A stretch of 64,000 bases of DNA from Pseudomonadota bacterium (GCA_017464085.1 JAFUEE010000136.1:1-64000); one strand, 5' to 3'. Positions 1 through 8,358 are shown, counted from the first letter of the stretch. The notes: generated by a model not told the origin, from the sequence alone. Made by a program: numbers and translations.

Positions 1-82
1 CCTACATTATCGAGTATACTGACAATTGGCAAAACACGGGGAGGGCATACATTGATGCAAGTTCTCTCCAAAATTATGTTAG

Positions 83-280
83 GTGATGTTCGCCGAGACT
101 GGATTTCTGGTTTTTGCGAACTTTTATGGACACTACCTTAAGGAAAATGTCCAGCTAGTTCTTCCGCTTCCGATACACAATACTTATACATTAAAACAAA
201 GAGATTGGCTATGGTCAATGAAAGACTTCATCAGTCTTGTGCTTGATCGGCAACAGTACTATTTGAAAACGATAACGTGA
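83..280 (+). CDS. Short ORF or gene remnant upstream of vsr
   Basis: A 65-residue frame opens at GTG/ATG and ends one base before the vsr start codon, so it would be co-transcribed with vsr. The sequence is aromatic-rich (LDRQQYYLKTIT at the end) and I do not recognise it. Another frame, open from the window edge to base 86, encodes a plausible C-terminal stretch (starting YIIEYTDNWQ) and overlaps this start. The two may be pieces of one upstream gene, for example a methylase or restriction gene as often found beside vsr, split by a frameshift or by the window edge. Function is not assignable. Confidence 0.3.
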   Translation: MMFAETGFLVFANFYGHYLKENVQLVLPLPIHNTYTLKQRDWLWSMKDFISLVLDRQQYYLKTIT

Positions 281-281
281 T

Positions 282-749
282 ATGCCCGATCCCCTTACCC
301 CTGCGCAGCGCTCAAAATGTATGAGCCATATCCGTCCCAAAGACACCTCGATTGAGGTGTCTTTGCGGAAATTGCTGTGGCATGCGGGGTATCGCTATCG
401 GAAGAACTATTCGAGGTTGCCTGGAACGCCGGATATTGCCATGACTAAGCAGAAGATTGCTATTTTCTGTGATGGTGAGTTTTTTCATGGAAAAAATTGG
501 GAGCATGGCGAGCGGGAACATATTGCACGCGGGCATAGACCTGAGTACTGGCTGAAGAAAATTGAGCGAAATATTGAACGGGACAGGGAGGTCGATGCGC
601 AACTCAATGAGCTTGGATGGACGGTGATTCGTTTTTGGGGGAATGAAATTAAGAAGCATCCAGAGGCGTGTTTGAAAGCTGTTGAAGAGTGTATATTGGA
701 GAAGAAAATTTCTGCTTATGATGTGGTGGGGTTGGATGAGATAGACTAG
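282..749 (+). CDS. vsr: Very short patch repair (Vsr) endonuclease
   Basis: A 155-residue protein of the Vsr DNA mismatch endonuclease family, which nicks DNA 5' of T:G mismatches formed by deamination of 5-methylcytosine. The N-terminal block (LTPAQRSKCMSHIRPKDT) is the usual Vsr signature. The catalytic core follows: GTPDIAM carries the metal-binding Asp (about residue 52), and FCDGEFFHGKNW replaces the FxHGCFWH loop with a Gly-Glu-Phe-Phe-His variant seen in one Vsr subgroup. The C-terminal VIRFWGNEI strand is conserved. Length is normal for the family. Vsr is normally paired with a cytosine-5 methylase; none is visible here, so the partner may lie left of the window. The start follows the previous ORF by one base, which suggests translational coupling. 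Confidence 0.9.
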   Translation: MPDPLTPAQRSKCMSHIRPKDTSIEVSLRKLLWHAGYRYRKNYSRLPGTPDIAMTKQKIAIFCDGEFFHGKNWEHGEREHIARGHRPEYWLKKIERNIERDREVDAQLNELGWTVIRFWGNEIKKHPEACLKAVEECILEKKISAYDVVGLDEID

Positions 750-756
750 GGAGTTT

Positions 757-1155
757 ATGGGCTGTTCAAATCGTTGTGTGTCCTGCCCAATCGCCTCTAC
801 CCAATCTAGCCTAAATCCTACCCAATCTAGCCTAAATCCTACCCAATCAAGCTCAATGCCTACCCAATCCGCTACCCAATCGAGCCCGACGCCTACCCAA
901 TCCGGCCTAAATCCTACCCAATCAGCTACCCAATCGCGCCTAACGCCTACCCAATCCGCATTACTTTTGACCGAGCAAGAGGCGAGTGTGGTGGAAATAT
1001 TAAAGGCTCATCCAGCGTATTCACGGGCGGATATTGCGGAAGCGTTGGGGTGGAAGCGTGACCTGGTGGGATATTACTTGCAGAGGCTGAAAACGAAAGG
1101 TGTGATTGAGCGCATGGGGAGCAATCGGAAGGGGTATTGGGTTGTAAAACTGTAG
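757..1155 (+). CDS. TQS-repeat protein with C-terminal winged-helix domain
   Basis: A 132-residue protein starting 7 bases after vsr, with a GGGAG ribosome site just upstream. Residues 1-12 contain three Cys (CSNRCVSC). Residues about 15-68 are a low-complexity run with nine TQS units spaced by 3 or 7 residues (for example STQSSLNPTQSSLNPTQS). Residues about 70-132 resemble a winged-helix DNA-binding fold (LTEQEASVVEIL, then SRADIAEALGWKRDLVGYYLQRLKTKGVIER and a GYWVV wing). Such C-terminal HTH modules occur in MarR/ArsR-like regulators and at the tail of AlbA-type proteins. It may be a regulator of the vsr locus or a detached C-terminal fragment. The repeat is also highly regular at the DNA level. 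Confidence 0.65.
   Translation: MGCSNRCVSCPIASTQSSLNPTQSSLNPTQSSSMPTQSATQSSPTPTQSGLNPTQSATQSRLTPTQSALLLTEQEASVVEILKAHPAYSRADIAEALGWKRDLVGYYLQRLKTKGVIERMGSNRKGYWVVKL
784..957 (+). repeat. In-frame CTACCCAATC repeat tract
   Basis: The decamer CTACCCAATC occurs nine times exactly, plus one degenerate CTGCCCAATC copy at the start, within about 170 bases. Spacings are multiples of three, so changes in copy number would keep the reading frame. Each exact copy encodes the TQS unit of the overlapping protein. Two neighbouring units also share TAGCCTAAATC spacers. Confidence 0.85.
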
Positions 1156-1165
1156 TTTATAAATA

Positions 1166-1325
1166 GGCTTTGTTCAATGAGCATGGATATGCAAGGTAAG
1201 CAATAATCTGCAATTGGAGCACTGACAGTCTCTTCGCATAAAATCTATAGTTATCGTGCTCACTACTGCCTTTTTCCTATTGCCTACTGCCTTGTATTTC
1301 ATAGCCACAGACGTTGCGCACCGTC
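1166..1325 (+). mobile_element. MITE-like element, copy 1 (diverged)
   Basis: A 160-base non-coding segment aligning along its whole length to segments at 28006-28168 and (inverted) 57615-57768. Shared internal strings include AGTCTCT, TTCCTATTGCCTACTGCC and CTTGTATTTCATA. The left end (GGCTTTGTTCAA) matches the terminal inverted repeat of the other copies. The right end is decayed (GTTGCGCACCGTC against GTTGAACACAGCC). No coding capacity. Flanking target-site duplications are not convincing here. Confidence 0.7.
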
Positions 1326-1336
1326 TAATAATATGA

Positions 1337-2242
1337 TTATTTAGGTTCCGGTTTGGGCAACGGGATGTCGAATGCGCCGGCGGCGCCGGGGGCGATTTCG
1401 TACTTTTGGAACACGACATGCGGTGTGCTTTGGTCAATATAGAAGCTAAAGTCTTTGACCTGAGCGAGTAGATCCCAGTCGATCATCTCTGCGCCGGAAT
1501 CGCTTTTATCTTCAGCATACGCTTTTACGCTTTGAATGATCATTTGCCTGATATCTTCGGGGGATTTTTTGTATAAATCGGTGAGTTTAATGTTTTCGCC
1601 TGTTTGTAAATCAAAATTATAAGTCACCAGGCCGTAACTCTGCGTGCCGCCCATGAACCAGTTCATCATAAGTCCAAAACTGATGTAATTGTCTGAGATG
1701 TTCATGAAGTGAACTTCGTATGTATTGAAGAATTTGTCATCCTCTGCATTGAGTGTGTGATCTGGGCGTTCTGCTTCGTATTCGAGCGCAGATTGCATGT
1801 TGCTTTCGCTGAAAAAATGCGCTTTGGAGGATTGCATGAGTTTGTTGATTTTTGCAAATGCAGGGGTGACTTCCTCAAATACGGGGATTTCATAAAAAAT
1901 TTCGACATCTTTGTGCCAGAGGAGTGTCGTGCGTTCGATTGAGCCCCATGCAGTTTCCTTTTTGCGAGATTCTGCGCGGATTTCGGGGTAATCTTTGTAG
2001 CTGACTGGATAGGGAATGGCGCTTGGATTGGCGTTTTCTGCCATTTTGGGGTGTAGATCAGTGGCTTGTGTTATCTTTGGGGCCGGGGTTTCTTCGGCTT
2101 GTGCAGGCACAGTGTCGGTTTGAGGCACTGCTGTTTGGGGGGCTGTTGGGGTGTCTTGGGATGCGTTGCCTTTTGGGGAAGAACAGGCTGTTGAAAGGCC
2201 GAACATGCTAAAGACACAGAGGGCAATACATAACTTTTCCAT
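1337..2242 (-). CDS. DUF3298-domain lipoprotein
   Basis: A 301-residue predicted lipoprotein. The chosen start (MEKLCIALC) has a GGGAG ribosome site 6 bases upstream; an upstream Met in frame lacks one. Signal peptide residues 1-19 end in lipobox LSTAC with Cys20. A low-complexity Thr/Pro/Ala linker (about 21-60) precedes a globular domain. The C-terminal half has the pattern of the DUF3298/RsiV-type extracellular domain: VTYNFDLQTGENIKLTDLY, a helix (MIIQSVKAYAED), then FYIDQSTPHVVFQKYEIAPG with the conserved YEIAPGAAG motif. In Bacillus RsiV this domain binds lysozyme; in most lipoproteins its role is unknown, and I claim only the fold. It stands alone on the minus strand. Confidence 0.75.
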   Translation of the reverse strand: MEKLCIALCVFSMFGLSTACSSPKGNASQDTPTAPQTAVPQTDTVPAQAEETPAPKITQATDLHPKMAENANPSAIPYPVSYKDYPEIRAESRKKETAWGSIERTTLLWHKDVEIFYEIPVFEEVTPAFAKINKLMQSSKAHFFSESNMQSALEYEAERPDHTLNAEDDKFFNTYEVHFMNISDNYISFGLMMNWFMGGTQSYGLVTYNFDLQTGENIKLTDLYKKSPEDIRQMIIQSVKAYAEDKSDSGAEMIDWDLLAQVKDFSFYIDQSTPHVVFQKYEIAPGAAGAFDIPLPKPEPK

Positions 2243-2596
2243 ATTCACTCCCATGATTGGATAGATGATCAATTTTTGTGGCACTGGAAGGGCAAAAGGT
2301 GCAGACCCATTGTCCGGGGGAAGTGTATTGCAAGTGCGTGCGCGTGTAAACGGATTTATTTATCGGTAGATGCTGTGTGAGGGGATACGTGATGTACGCA
2401 GAGGGGGATATGAAGTATAAAAATATGGTTTGGATGAAATATCAACTGATATTCAATGTTTGGAAGGTCTGATTAATTGCTGTGTTGGAATATTGGGATT
2501 TCTGTCACATAAGATTTGTGCGGTCGAGAGGCGCGTATCCTCAGAAGGTGTGCGAATTAATCAGAGAAGCATAAGAGGGGGATGCTGTACCTGATA
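2243..2596. other. Non-coding spacer with an inverted repeat
   Basis: 354 bases with no credible gene. It contains an 11-base inverted repeat, TCTGATTAATT at 2468-2478 and AATTAATCAGA at 2555-2565. The string GTCTGATTAATT recurs at the 102-bp direct repeats near 57.8 and 58.0 kb, so this may be the end sequence of a small decayed element. The right part is the 3' flank of the next minus-strand gene. Confidence 0.45.
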
Positions 2597-3757
2597 TTAA
2601 AACAGCTTGACGCGCACGGCTTTGGGGCCGTCGAAATCTGTTTCTTTATATTTGCTCTGTGCTTCGGTCTGGAAATTACTTGTAAACACAATTAGATGTG
2701 TGTGCGTGGTTGGGGAAGTGCTAAATTCTGGTTGAGAATGGATGGCTTTTTCCAGAAGCTCAAAATACCACATCTGTGCAATGATTTCGCGCATTTTTTG
2801 ATCTTTAATTTTAGCTGAGGTGATTGCATTGATATATTTGCTGTTTTTATAGGTGTCTTGGAAAATGCCTGAATTATAAAAGTCGAAAAAGTGCTGATCA
2901 GCTTTTTGAATCCATGTCTGTTGCAGATTTGCGATGGTCGATTCATGGTCTGAGGCAATTGAGTTGATAGATTGCTTTAGAAGGTCATCGAGTTTGTGGG
3001 CAATGATTTCATTTAGAGCATTTTTATATCTATTCATGAGTCCGATATGGTCATCTAAAAGGTAGGAAAGCCCTTGGGAATCGACTCTGAAACACCTATT
3101 AGGCTTTTTCTTGCATGTTTGGAGTTCTTTTGACAGGCGATCGGCAGGATCAGGTTCGGTGGCTAAAAGTGCGATCAAGGTGTTGCTGATATTTGTCAGC
3201 AGAGCTGCGCGCCGTAACTCGATTTCATTCAGGAACTCGGCTTCGAGTTCCTGCGCTTTAATTTGTATTGCTAAAGCTTCGGTTCGTTGTTGCGTATATA
3301 AAGCTTCGGTTCGTTGTTGCGTATATATGGCCGTCAGTACGGCTTCGCTTTTATTGTGTGTGATGAGGCTGCCGCATGCGAGCGCGAGCGTGACTGAAGT
3401 CATGATGACGATGTTCCGCGTCGCGCGTTTGCTGCAGGCTTGCAGACGGAAGACCAGCCTGAGGGAAGCGTTGGAGTCGGCCTGATCGTATGAAAACGGG
3501 GTCATCATGCGATAGTTGTCGACATCATTCGAGAGGCGTTTTGTCTGGATGCGTCTGCGGATGATTGGTATCGTGTGGATGAAGCAGATGATGGCAGCAA
3601 TGGCAAGGATGGTGCTCGCGACAGACCAAGGTTCATACGCTGCGAGCGCTTGAATGCCGTTGATGCTGCCCCAGAGAAACAGGGCTGCGGGAATGAATAT
3701 CGCGAGGACTAAGGTGCCGGTATGTTCGTCTTTGAGTGTGTCGAGAAAGTTGTTCAT
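2597..3757 (-). CDS. Unknown membrane protein with coiled coil
   Basis: A 386-residue protein I do not recognise. The start (MNNFLDTLKDEHTG) has a GAGGG ribosome site 5 bases upstream. Three membrane segments are visible at about residues 14-33 (LVLAIFIPAALFLWGSI), 45-66 and 115-132 (VIMTSVTLALACGSLI). A charged cytoplasmic loop joins the second and third. The rest is soluble and begins with a coiled coil of TEALxxQ units. This coiled coil contains a perfect 27-base tandem duplication (3273-3326) encoding YTQQRTEAL twice. No enzymatic motif is seen. The neighbours do not suggest a role. Confidence 0.55.
   Translation of the reverse strand: MNNFLDTLKDEHTGTLVLAIFIPAALFLWGSINGIQALAAYEPWSVASTILAIAAIICFIHTIPIIRRRIQTKRLSNDVDNYRMMTPFSYDQADSNASLRLVFRLQACSKRATRNIVIMTSVTLALACGSLITHNKSEAVLTAIYTQQRTEALYTQQRTEALAIQIKAQELEAEFLNEIELRRAALLTNISNTLIALLATEPDPADRLSKELQTCKKKPNRCFRVDSQGLSYLLDDHIGLMNRYKNALNEIIAHKLDDLLKQSINSIASDHESTIANLQQTWIQKADQHFFDFYNSGIFQDTYKNSKYINAITSAKIKDQKMREIIAQMWYFELLEKAIHSQPEFSTSPTTHTHLIVFTSNFQTEAQSKYKETDFDGPKAVRVKLF
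3273..3326. repeat. 27-bp perfect tandem duplication in coding sequence
   Basis: Two identical 27-base units (3273-3299 and 3300-3326) lie in frame in the membrane protein gene and add one nine-residue coiled-coil unit. The perfect identity suggests a recent slip or a variable site. Confidence 0.9.
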
Positions 3758-3896
3758 CGTACCCTCAGGCGTGAGATTCAAACGCAGCCCATAGCATATA
3801 TGCACCTATAGGGAGATTGTCTGAATCTGTCATGATGTACCGAAGATTATAGAGCATCCGGCGCGAATATCAAACATTATTGGTGATGTGCATGTG

Positions 3897-4010
3897 GCAG
3901 GCGCGGCGTATCGCAGATAGCCGCGCCCATTGAGGGGCATGCGCGGCGTATTGCCGAAGGGCAATAGGCGCGCACAGACGCGGCGTATCGCAGATAGCCG
4001 CGTCCCCCAT
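3897..4010. repeat. REP-like palindrome cluster
   Basis: Three consecutive nested palindromes follow the pattern outer arm GCGCGG, inner arm (GTATCGC or GTATTGCC), short loop, complementary inner arm, then complementary outer arm. Examples are GCGGCGTATCGCAGATAGCCGC (first) and GGCGTATTGCCGAAGGGCAATAGG (second). The cluster lies between the 3' end of pepP and the 5' end of the membrane protein gene. The family recurs in many intergenic gaps of this window. Confidence 0.75.
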
Positions 4011-4015
4011 GCAGA

Positions 4016-5338
4016 TCATTTTGCGATGCCGGGGCCGAGGACGATGCTTCCGTTTGTGGTGATCAGGATATCGTCCTCGATGCGGATGCCGCGCATATCG
4101 CGGTATTTGGCGACAGCGTCATAATTGATGAAATCCGCGAGATGTTTTGCGGCGGTCCATCGGTCGATGAGTTCGGGGATGAAGTAGCAGCCGGGTTCGA
4201 CGGTGAGTACGAAGCCGGGCTCGAGTGCGCGCGCGAGGCGGAGGGCGTCGAGGCCGAACTGGGTGGAACGCTTTGTGCCGGGGGCGTAACCGACATCGTC
4301 GCCGTAGTTTTCCATGTCGTGGGCGTCGAGGCCGAGCATGTGTCCGATGCCGTGGGGCATGAAGAGCGCGTGTGCGCCGTTGGCAAGGGAATCGTCGATG
4401 TTTCCGCGCATGAGGCCGATGGCTTGTAGGGCTTCGGTGAGCGCGCGGCAGGCGGCGATATGCACGTCGTATTGGGTGGTTTGCGGGACTTTTGTCTGTG
4501 CGATGCCAGCGAGCTGTGCTTTGAGGACGGCGTCATAGAGCTCTTGTTTTTGAGCGCTGAAGCGGCCGAGTGCTGGGAGGGTGCGCGTGATATCGGCGCA
4601 GTAGCCTTCGACGGATTCGGCGCCGCAGTCGATGACGAGCATATCATCGGCATCGATTTTGTGACCGTATCCGGAATTGTGCAGAGTTTCGCCATGTGTC
4701 GTGACGATCGGATTGAAGGCCTGGTCGCGTTCTTTGGCGATTGCGGGTGCGAGGAGAGCCGCGAGAATGTCAGATTCGAGGCGGCCGGGTTCGAGGGCGG
4801 CTTGCGCGTTTGATATCATGCGCTTCGTGAGTGAGATGGCCTCGTTGAGTTCGGCAATTTCGTCTGAATCTTTGACTGAGCGCAGGGCGATAATTGCGCG
4901 TCCGAGGTCGCGAGAAGCGCGTGAGGGGAGCTGATCCGGGGAGATTTTTAGCCAGGTCGAGAGGCGGAGCTTGAGCTGGAAATCGTATGGCTCGACCCAG
5001 AGAGTATTTTCGGTGAGATATCTGCCGAGGTCTGCGTAGTTGGCGGTATATCGGATGGCCGAGCGCGCGGCGAGCATTTCGGGGCCGGGGACGGGGCCAG
5101 TCCAGATCACGTCATCGGGATCGGGCGGTGTAATAAACAGGATTTCAGTGCCGTCGTCCCGGATCAGCAGAGCGGCATCAGGTTCTTTGAGGCCTGTGAA
5201 ATATCGGAAAGTCGCGTCCTGGTGGAACGGATAGAGTTCTGCCGGGTAATTTCTCGGCACATTGGACGCGGAAAGGATAAGGATATCGCCCTGTGGGGCG
5301 TTTTTTCTAAGCCTTGATCTTCTGCCTGCGTAATCCAT
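4016..5338 (-). CDS. pepP: Xaa-Pro aminopeptidase (M24B family)
   Basis: A 440-residue aminopeptidase P, which removes N-terminal residues preceding proline. The start (MDYAGRRSRLRK) has AAGGAAC just upstream; the longer frame would overlap prfA. The N-terminal non-catalytic domain (residues 1 to about 170) holds the typical PAELYPFHQDATFRYFTGL block. The C-terminal pita-bread domain carries all dinuclear metal ligands: Asp in VIDCGAE (about 239), Asp in ADITR (about 250), His in HGIGHMLGLDAHD (about 330), Glu in VEPG (about 377) and Glu in RIEDD (about 418). It begins 22 bases after the prfA stop, so rpmE-prfA-pepP is probably one transcript. Cytoplasmic. Confidence 0.93.
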   Translation of the reverse strand: MDYAGRRSRLRKNAPQGDILILSASNVPRNYPAELYPFHQDATFRYFTGLKEPDAALLIRDDGTEILFITPPDPDDVIWTGPVPGPEMLAARSAIRYTANYADLGRYLTENTLWVEPYDFQLKLRLSTWLKISPDQLPSRASRDLGRAIIALRSVKDSDEIAELNEAISLTKRMISNAQAALEPGRLESDILAALLAPAIAKERDQAFNPIVTTHGETLHNSGYGHKIDADDMLVIDCGAESVEGYCADITRTLPALGRFSAQKQELYDAVLKAQLAGIAQTKVPQTTQYDVHIAACRALTEALQAIGLMRGNIDDSLANGAHALFMPHGIGHMLGLDAHDMENYGDDVGYAPGTKRSTQFGLDALRLARALEPGFVLTVEPGCYFIPELIDRWTAAKHLADFINYDAVAKYRDMRGIRIEDDILITTNGSIVLGPGIAK

Positions 5339-5360
5339 GAGAGTTCCTTGTGGAAGCGGA

Positions 5361-6443
5361 TCACGTCTCTTCGCTGTTGAGCTGTTCGAGGTGTTCAGCC
5401 GTCTTGAGCGCTTTGATGATTTCATCGAGCTCTCCGGTTTCGACGACGGTGTCGAGGTTGTAGACGGTCAGACCGATGCGGTGATCGGTGATCCTGTTTT
5501 GCGGATAGTTATAAGTTCGGATGCGTTCGGAGCGATCTCCGGAGCCGACCATGCTTTTTCGCGCGCCAGCGCGCTCGCTGTCAAGTTTTGAGCGCTGCAG
5601 GTCATAGAGGCGGCTGGCGAGTACTTTCATGGCCTTGGCTTTATTTTTGTGCTGAGAGCGTTCGTCCTGGCTGGTGACGACGAGGCCAGTGGGGATATGG
5701 GTGATGCGGATGGCAGATTCGGTTTTGTTGACGTGCTGTCCGCCAGCGCCGCTTGAGCGATAGGTGTCAATGCGGAGATCTTTTTCGTCGATTTTCATGT
5801 CGACGTCTTCGGCCTCAGGGAGGATGGCGACGGTGCAGGCGGAGGTCTGTATGCGGCCCTGGCTTTCGGTGACGGGGACGCGCTGTACGCGGTGTGTGCC
5901 GGCTTCAAATTTGAGGTGCGCATAGACATCGGTGCCGCTGACCATGGCGACGACTTCTTTGTATCCGCCGACGGTGCCTTCGCTTGCGGAGATGATCTCG
6001 ACTCTCCAGTTCATTTTTGCGGCATAACGCGTGTACATCTCGAAGATGTCGCCAGCGAAGAGGCTGGCTTCATCGCCGCCGGTGCCAGCGCGGACTTCGA
6101 GGATGATGTTTCTGCTGTCCATGGGATCTTTCGGGAGCATCATGATCTGAAGTTCTTCGCGTTTGGCGTTGATTTCAGGTTCCAGGCGCGCGATGTCTTC
6201 TTTGGCCATGGCGCGGATATCCTCGTCGTCTTCAGCGAGCATCTCGCGAGCGTCGGAAAGCTCCTGCTCGGCAGCCTTGAGCGCGCGGAAAGCGTTCACG
6301 ATGGGCTCCATGTCGGCGCGTTCTTTCGCGAGCGCGTTATATTTGGCCGGATTTTCGAGGGTGTCCGGATCGCCGAGGCGATGAGCGGTGTCTTCGTAGC
6401 GGCGTTCGAGTTCTTGGAGATTCTGCAGGAGTTTTGGTGACAT
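5361..6443 (-). CDS. prfA: Peptide chain release factor 1
   Basis: A 360-residue class I release factor recognising UAA and UAG. The start ([18 protein letters not shown]) fits family length; the in-frame upstream extension of 31 residues has no family counterpart. The PCRF domain spans roughly residues 20-220. The codon-recognition tripeptide PVT is in [19 protein letters not shown], the RF1 type (RF2 has SPF). The catalytic GGQ is in [15 protein letters not shown]. The C-terminal block [21 protein letters not shown] is typical. It lies between rpmE and pepP, and rpmE-prfA adjacency is common in bacteria. Confidence 0.97.
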   Translation of the reverse strand: MSPKLLQNLQELERRYEDTAHRLGDPDTLENPAKYNALAKERADMEPIVNAFRALKAAEQELSDAREMLAEDDEDIRAMAKEDIARLEPEINAKREELQIMMLPKDPMDSRNIILEVRAGTGGDEASLFAGDIFEMYTRYAAKMNWRVEIISASEGTVGGYKEVVAMVSGTDVYAHLKFEAGTHRVQRVPVTESQGRIQTSACTVAILPEAEDVDMKIDEKDLRIDTYRSSGAGGQHVNKTESAIRITHIPTGLVVTSQDERSQHKNKAKAMKVLASRLYDLQRSKLDSERAGARKSMVGSGDRSERIRTYNYPQNRITDHRIGLTVYNLDTVVETGELDEIIKALKTAEHLEQLNSEET

Positions 6444-6486
6444 GTGCGGACTTGGAGTGCTGGATCGGTGTAAAAGCGCGTGGAAG

Positions 6487-6590
6487 CGCTGAGAAAATAA
6501 AACAAACCCCGAAAAGGGCTCGCAGGCGGAGCGCATATCGGCGTCGATAAGACCGGCGCGGATGCGGACTGGCCTGGGAGGATTTCGGGG
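6487..6590 (-). terminator. Possible long-stem terminator/processing hairpin after rpmE
   Basis: Reading the minus strand from rpmE, CCCCGAAA near 6590 can pair with TTTTCGGGG near 6495. The distal arm is followed by a T-rich run (TTTGTTTTATTTT). The loop is about 80 bases with its own GC-rich structure. It may attenuate transcription from rpmE into prfA. Weak evidence. Confidence 0.3.
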
Positions 6591-6606
6591 CCTGATTTAA
6601 AACAAA

Positions 6607-6810
6607 CTACTTGGCGCGGTTGTATTTCTTGTTGAAGCGTTCAACGCGACCGGCGGTGTCGACCATCTTCTGTTTGCCAGTGAAGAGGGGGTGGCACTGC
6701 GAGCAGATTTCGACGGAGTAGTCGCCGAGCGTGGAGCGTGTTTCGATCACGGCACCGCATGCGCAGGTGATCTTGGCGGGTTTATAATCGGGATGAATGC
6801 CTTTCTTCAT
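6607..6810 (-). CDS. rpmE: 50S ribosomal protein L31 (zinc-binding type)
   Basis: A 67-residue L31. The N-terminus MKKGIHPDY and the body [25 protein letters not shown] are hallmarks. Zinc ligands are present: a CxC pair (TCACGA, residues 16 and 18) and CSQC (36 and 39), so this is the C+ form rather than the zinc-free form. Ribosome site TGAGGTAAATC precedes ATG. It is the first gene of the probable rpmE-prfA-pepP transcript. Confidence 0.97.
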   Translation of the reverse strand: MKKGIHPDYKPAKITCACGAVIETRSTLGDYSVEICSQCHPLFTGKQKMVDTAGRVERFNKKYNRAK

Positions 6811-7101
6811 GATTTACCTCATTCTTGAGTATTTGACGGATAACACCGCCGTGTAATGATATGACTCTGCTTCTGGTACAAAAAAAATTTGCGGCCAGAA
6901 TAAAACCGCCGCTCTATAAGCGTAAACGGCCTTCGGGTCAAATGTTTTTTTTAGGAAAGTCAGGTTGCATGCTGTTCCGGAGCAGGTTTTGAGCGGGCGG
7001 GATGCCCGTATTCTCAGGTTTGCGTGTCATGTGGGCAAGGCGCCTACAGTCCAGGTGCGAGCGGGACGCCTGCATTTTCAAGGTTTTGGGTCAAATGTTT
7101 T
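6811..7101. other. Non-coding gap between ftsA and rpmE with short direct repeats
   Basis: 291 bases without a gene. GGGTCAAATGTTTTTT occurs twice, near 6936 and again near 7087 at the 3' end of ftsA. Between them lie two related GCGGG(C/A)-type blocks (GAGCGGGCGGGATGCCCG near 6992 and GAGCGGGACGCCTGCA near 7058), which look like copies of an extragenic repeat. ftsZ, the usual gene after ftsA, is not here. Confidence 0.5.
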
Positions 7102-8358
7102 TTAAACGATCTGTTTGAGCCATGAAACGAAGCGTCCGAGGAGGGAGTTATTTTTCTCGTCCTGTGGGCTGTACGAGGCGATATCGTGCTGATTCATGGC
7201 GTGGAGGAGGAGCCCGATGACGGTGGCGCACTGAGGGTTTTGAACGAAATCAGTGATTCCGCCGATGCCAGTGGGGATGCCTCTGCGGACGGGCATGCCG
7301 AAGATGCTTTCCGCGAGTTCGGGGACGGCATCCATGCGAGCGGTGCCGCCAGTGAGGATGATGCCGGCGGGGATTTCATCTTTATGTCCGGATTTTTCGA
7401 TTTCTTTTGCGACCATTTCGAAGATTTCTTCGAGGCGCGGCTGGATGATTTCGGCGATGACCTGTTTGGGGCGTTTTTTGGGATCGCGTCCGCCGGGCAT
7501 GGGGATGAGGACGATTTCGTCGGTGCCGACGGCGGAGGTCATCGCGCAACCTGACTGCAGCTTGAGTCGTTCCGCGTCAATGACGGAGATCTGAAGGCTC
7601 TGAGCGATATCGTTCGTGAGGTGGTTTCCGCCGAGCGGGAGGACGTAATTGTGTACGAGCGCGCCTTTGACCCAGATGGCGACATCGGTGGTGCCGCCGC
7701 CGATGTCGATGAGGACGCAGCCGAGTTCTTTTTCGTCGCGGCTCAGTACGGCTTCGCTTGACGCGAGTGACGAGAGGACGATGTCAGCGACATCGATTTT
7801 ATATCGCTGGATGCTTTTGATGATGTTCTGGACAGCGCTGGATGCGGCCGTGACGATATGCACGTTTGCTTCGAGGCGCACGCCGCTCATGCCTTTTGGA
7901 TTCTTGATGCCGCGCTGTGTTTCGTCGAGGATGTATTCCTGAGCGAGCACGTGGAGGAATTCGCGGTCGGGCGGGATTGGGATGGCTTTTGCGCTTTCGA
8001 GGCATGCGGCGATGTCGCTGTCGGTGATCTCGTCATTTTTGAGCGTTGTCAGTCCCTGAGAATTTCTGCCTTTGATGTGATTGCCCGTGATGTTGACGAT
8101 CACGCTGGAGATTTTGCAGTTGGCAGTGACTTCGGCTTTTTCGATGGCTTCATTGATGCATTGAGCAGCCGAATCGACGTTTGTGATGTTGCCCTTCTGT
8201 ATGCCTTTGGATACAGCGGATCCCACGCCGATGACGTTGAGCTCTTTGATTTTGGGATCGTCCGCATTTTCGGTGACTTCGCCGATGACGGCATACGTCT
8301 TGTGAGTTCCGATATCCAGACCGACGAGGATATCGCCATTTTTAACTTTATCGGTCAT
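7102..8358 (-). CDS. ftsA: Cell division protein FtsA
   Basis: A 418-residue actin-like ATPase that tethers FtsZ to the membrane and recruits the divisome. Visible motifs are phosphate-1 (ILVGLDIGTHKTYAVIGEV, residues about 10-27), the FtsA-specific 1C subdomain (about 85-170), phosphate-2 (CVLIDIGGGTTDVAIW, about 215) and the adenosine motif (GIILTGGTARMDAVPEL, about 318). The C-terminal LLGRFVSWLKQIV is the amphipathic membrane-targeting helix. The start overlaps the ftsQ stop by 4 bases (ATGA), so the two are translationally coupled. No ftsZ follows, which is unusual for an ftsQA pair. Confidence 0.96.
   Translation of the reverse strand: MTDKVKNGDILVGLDIGTHKTYAVIGEVTENADDPKIKELNVIGVGSAVSKGIQKGNITNVDSAAQCINEAIEKAEVTANCKISSVIVNITGNHIKGRNSQGLTTLKNDEITDSDIAACLESAKAIPIPPDREFLHVLAQEYILDETQRGIKNPKGMSGVRLEANVHIVTAASSAVQNIIKSIQRYKIDVADIVLSSLASSEAVLSRDEKELGCVLIDIGGGTTDVAIWVKGALVHNYVLPLGGNHLTNDIAQSLQISVIDAERLKLQSGCAMTSAVGTDEIVLIPMPGGRDPKKRPKQVIAEIIQPRLEEIFEMVAKEIEKSGHKDEIPAGIILTGGTARMDAVPELAESIFGMPVRRGIPTGIGGITDFVQNPQCATVIGLLLHAMNQHDIASYSPQDEKNNSLLGRFVSWLKQIV

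Noticed and set aside
784-957. Decamer tract considered as a CRISPR-like array
   Set aside because: Units are 10 bases with 2- to 14-base spacers, in frame with a protein; CRISPR repeats are longer and evenly spaced, and no cas gene is present.
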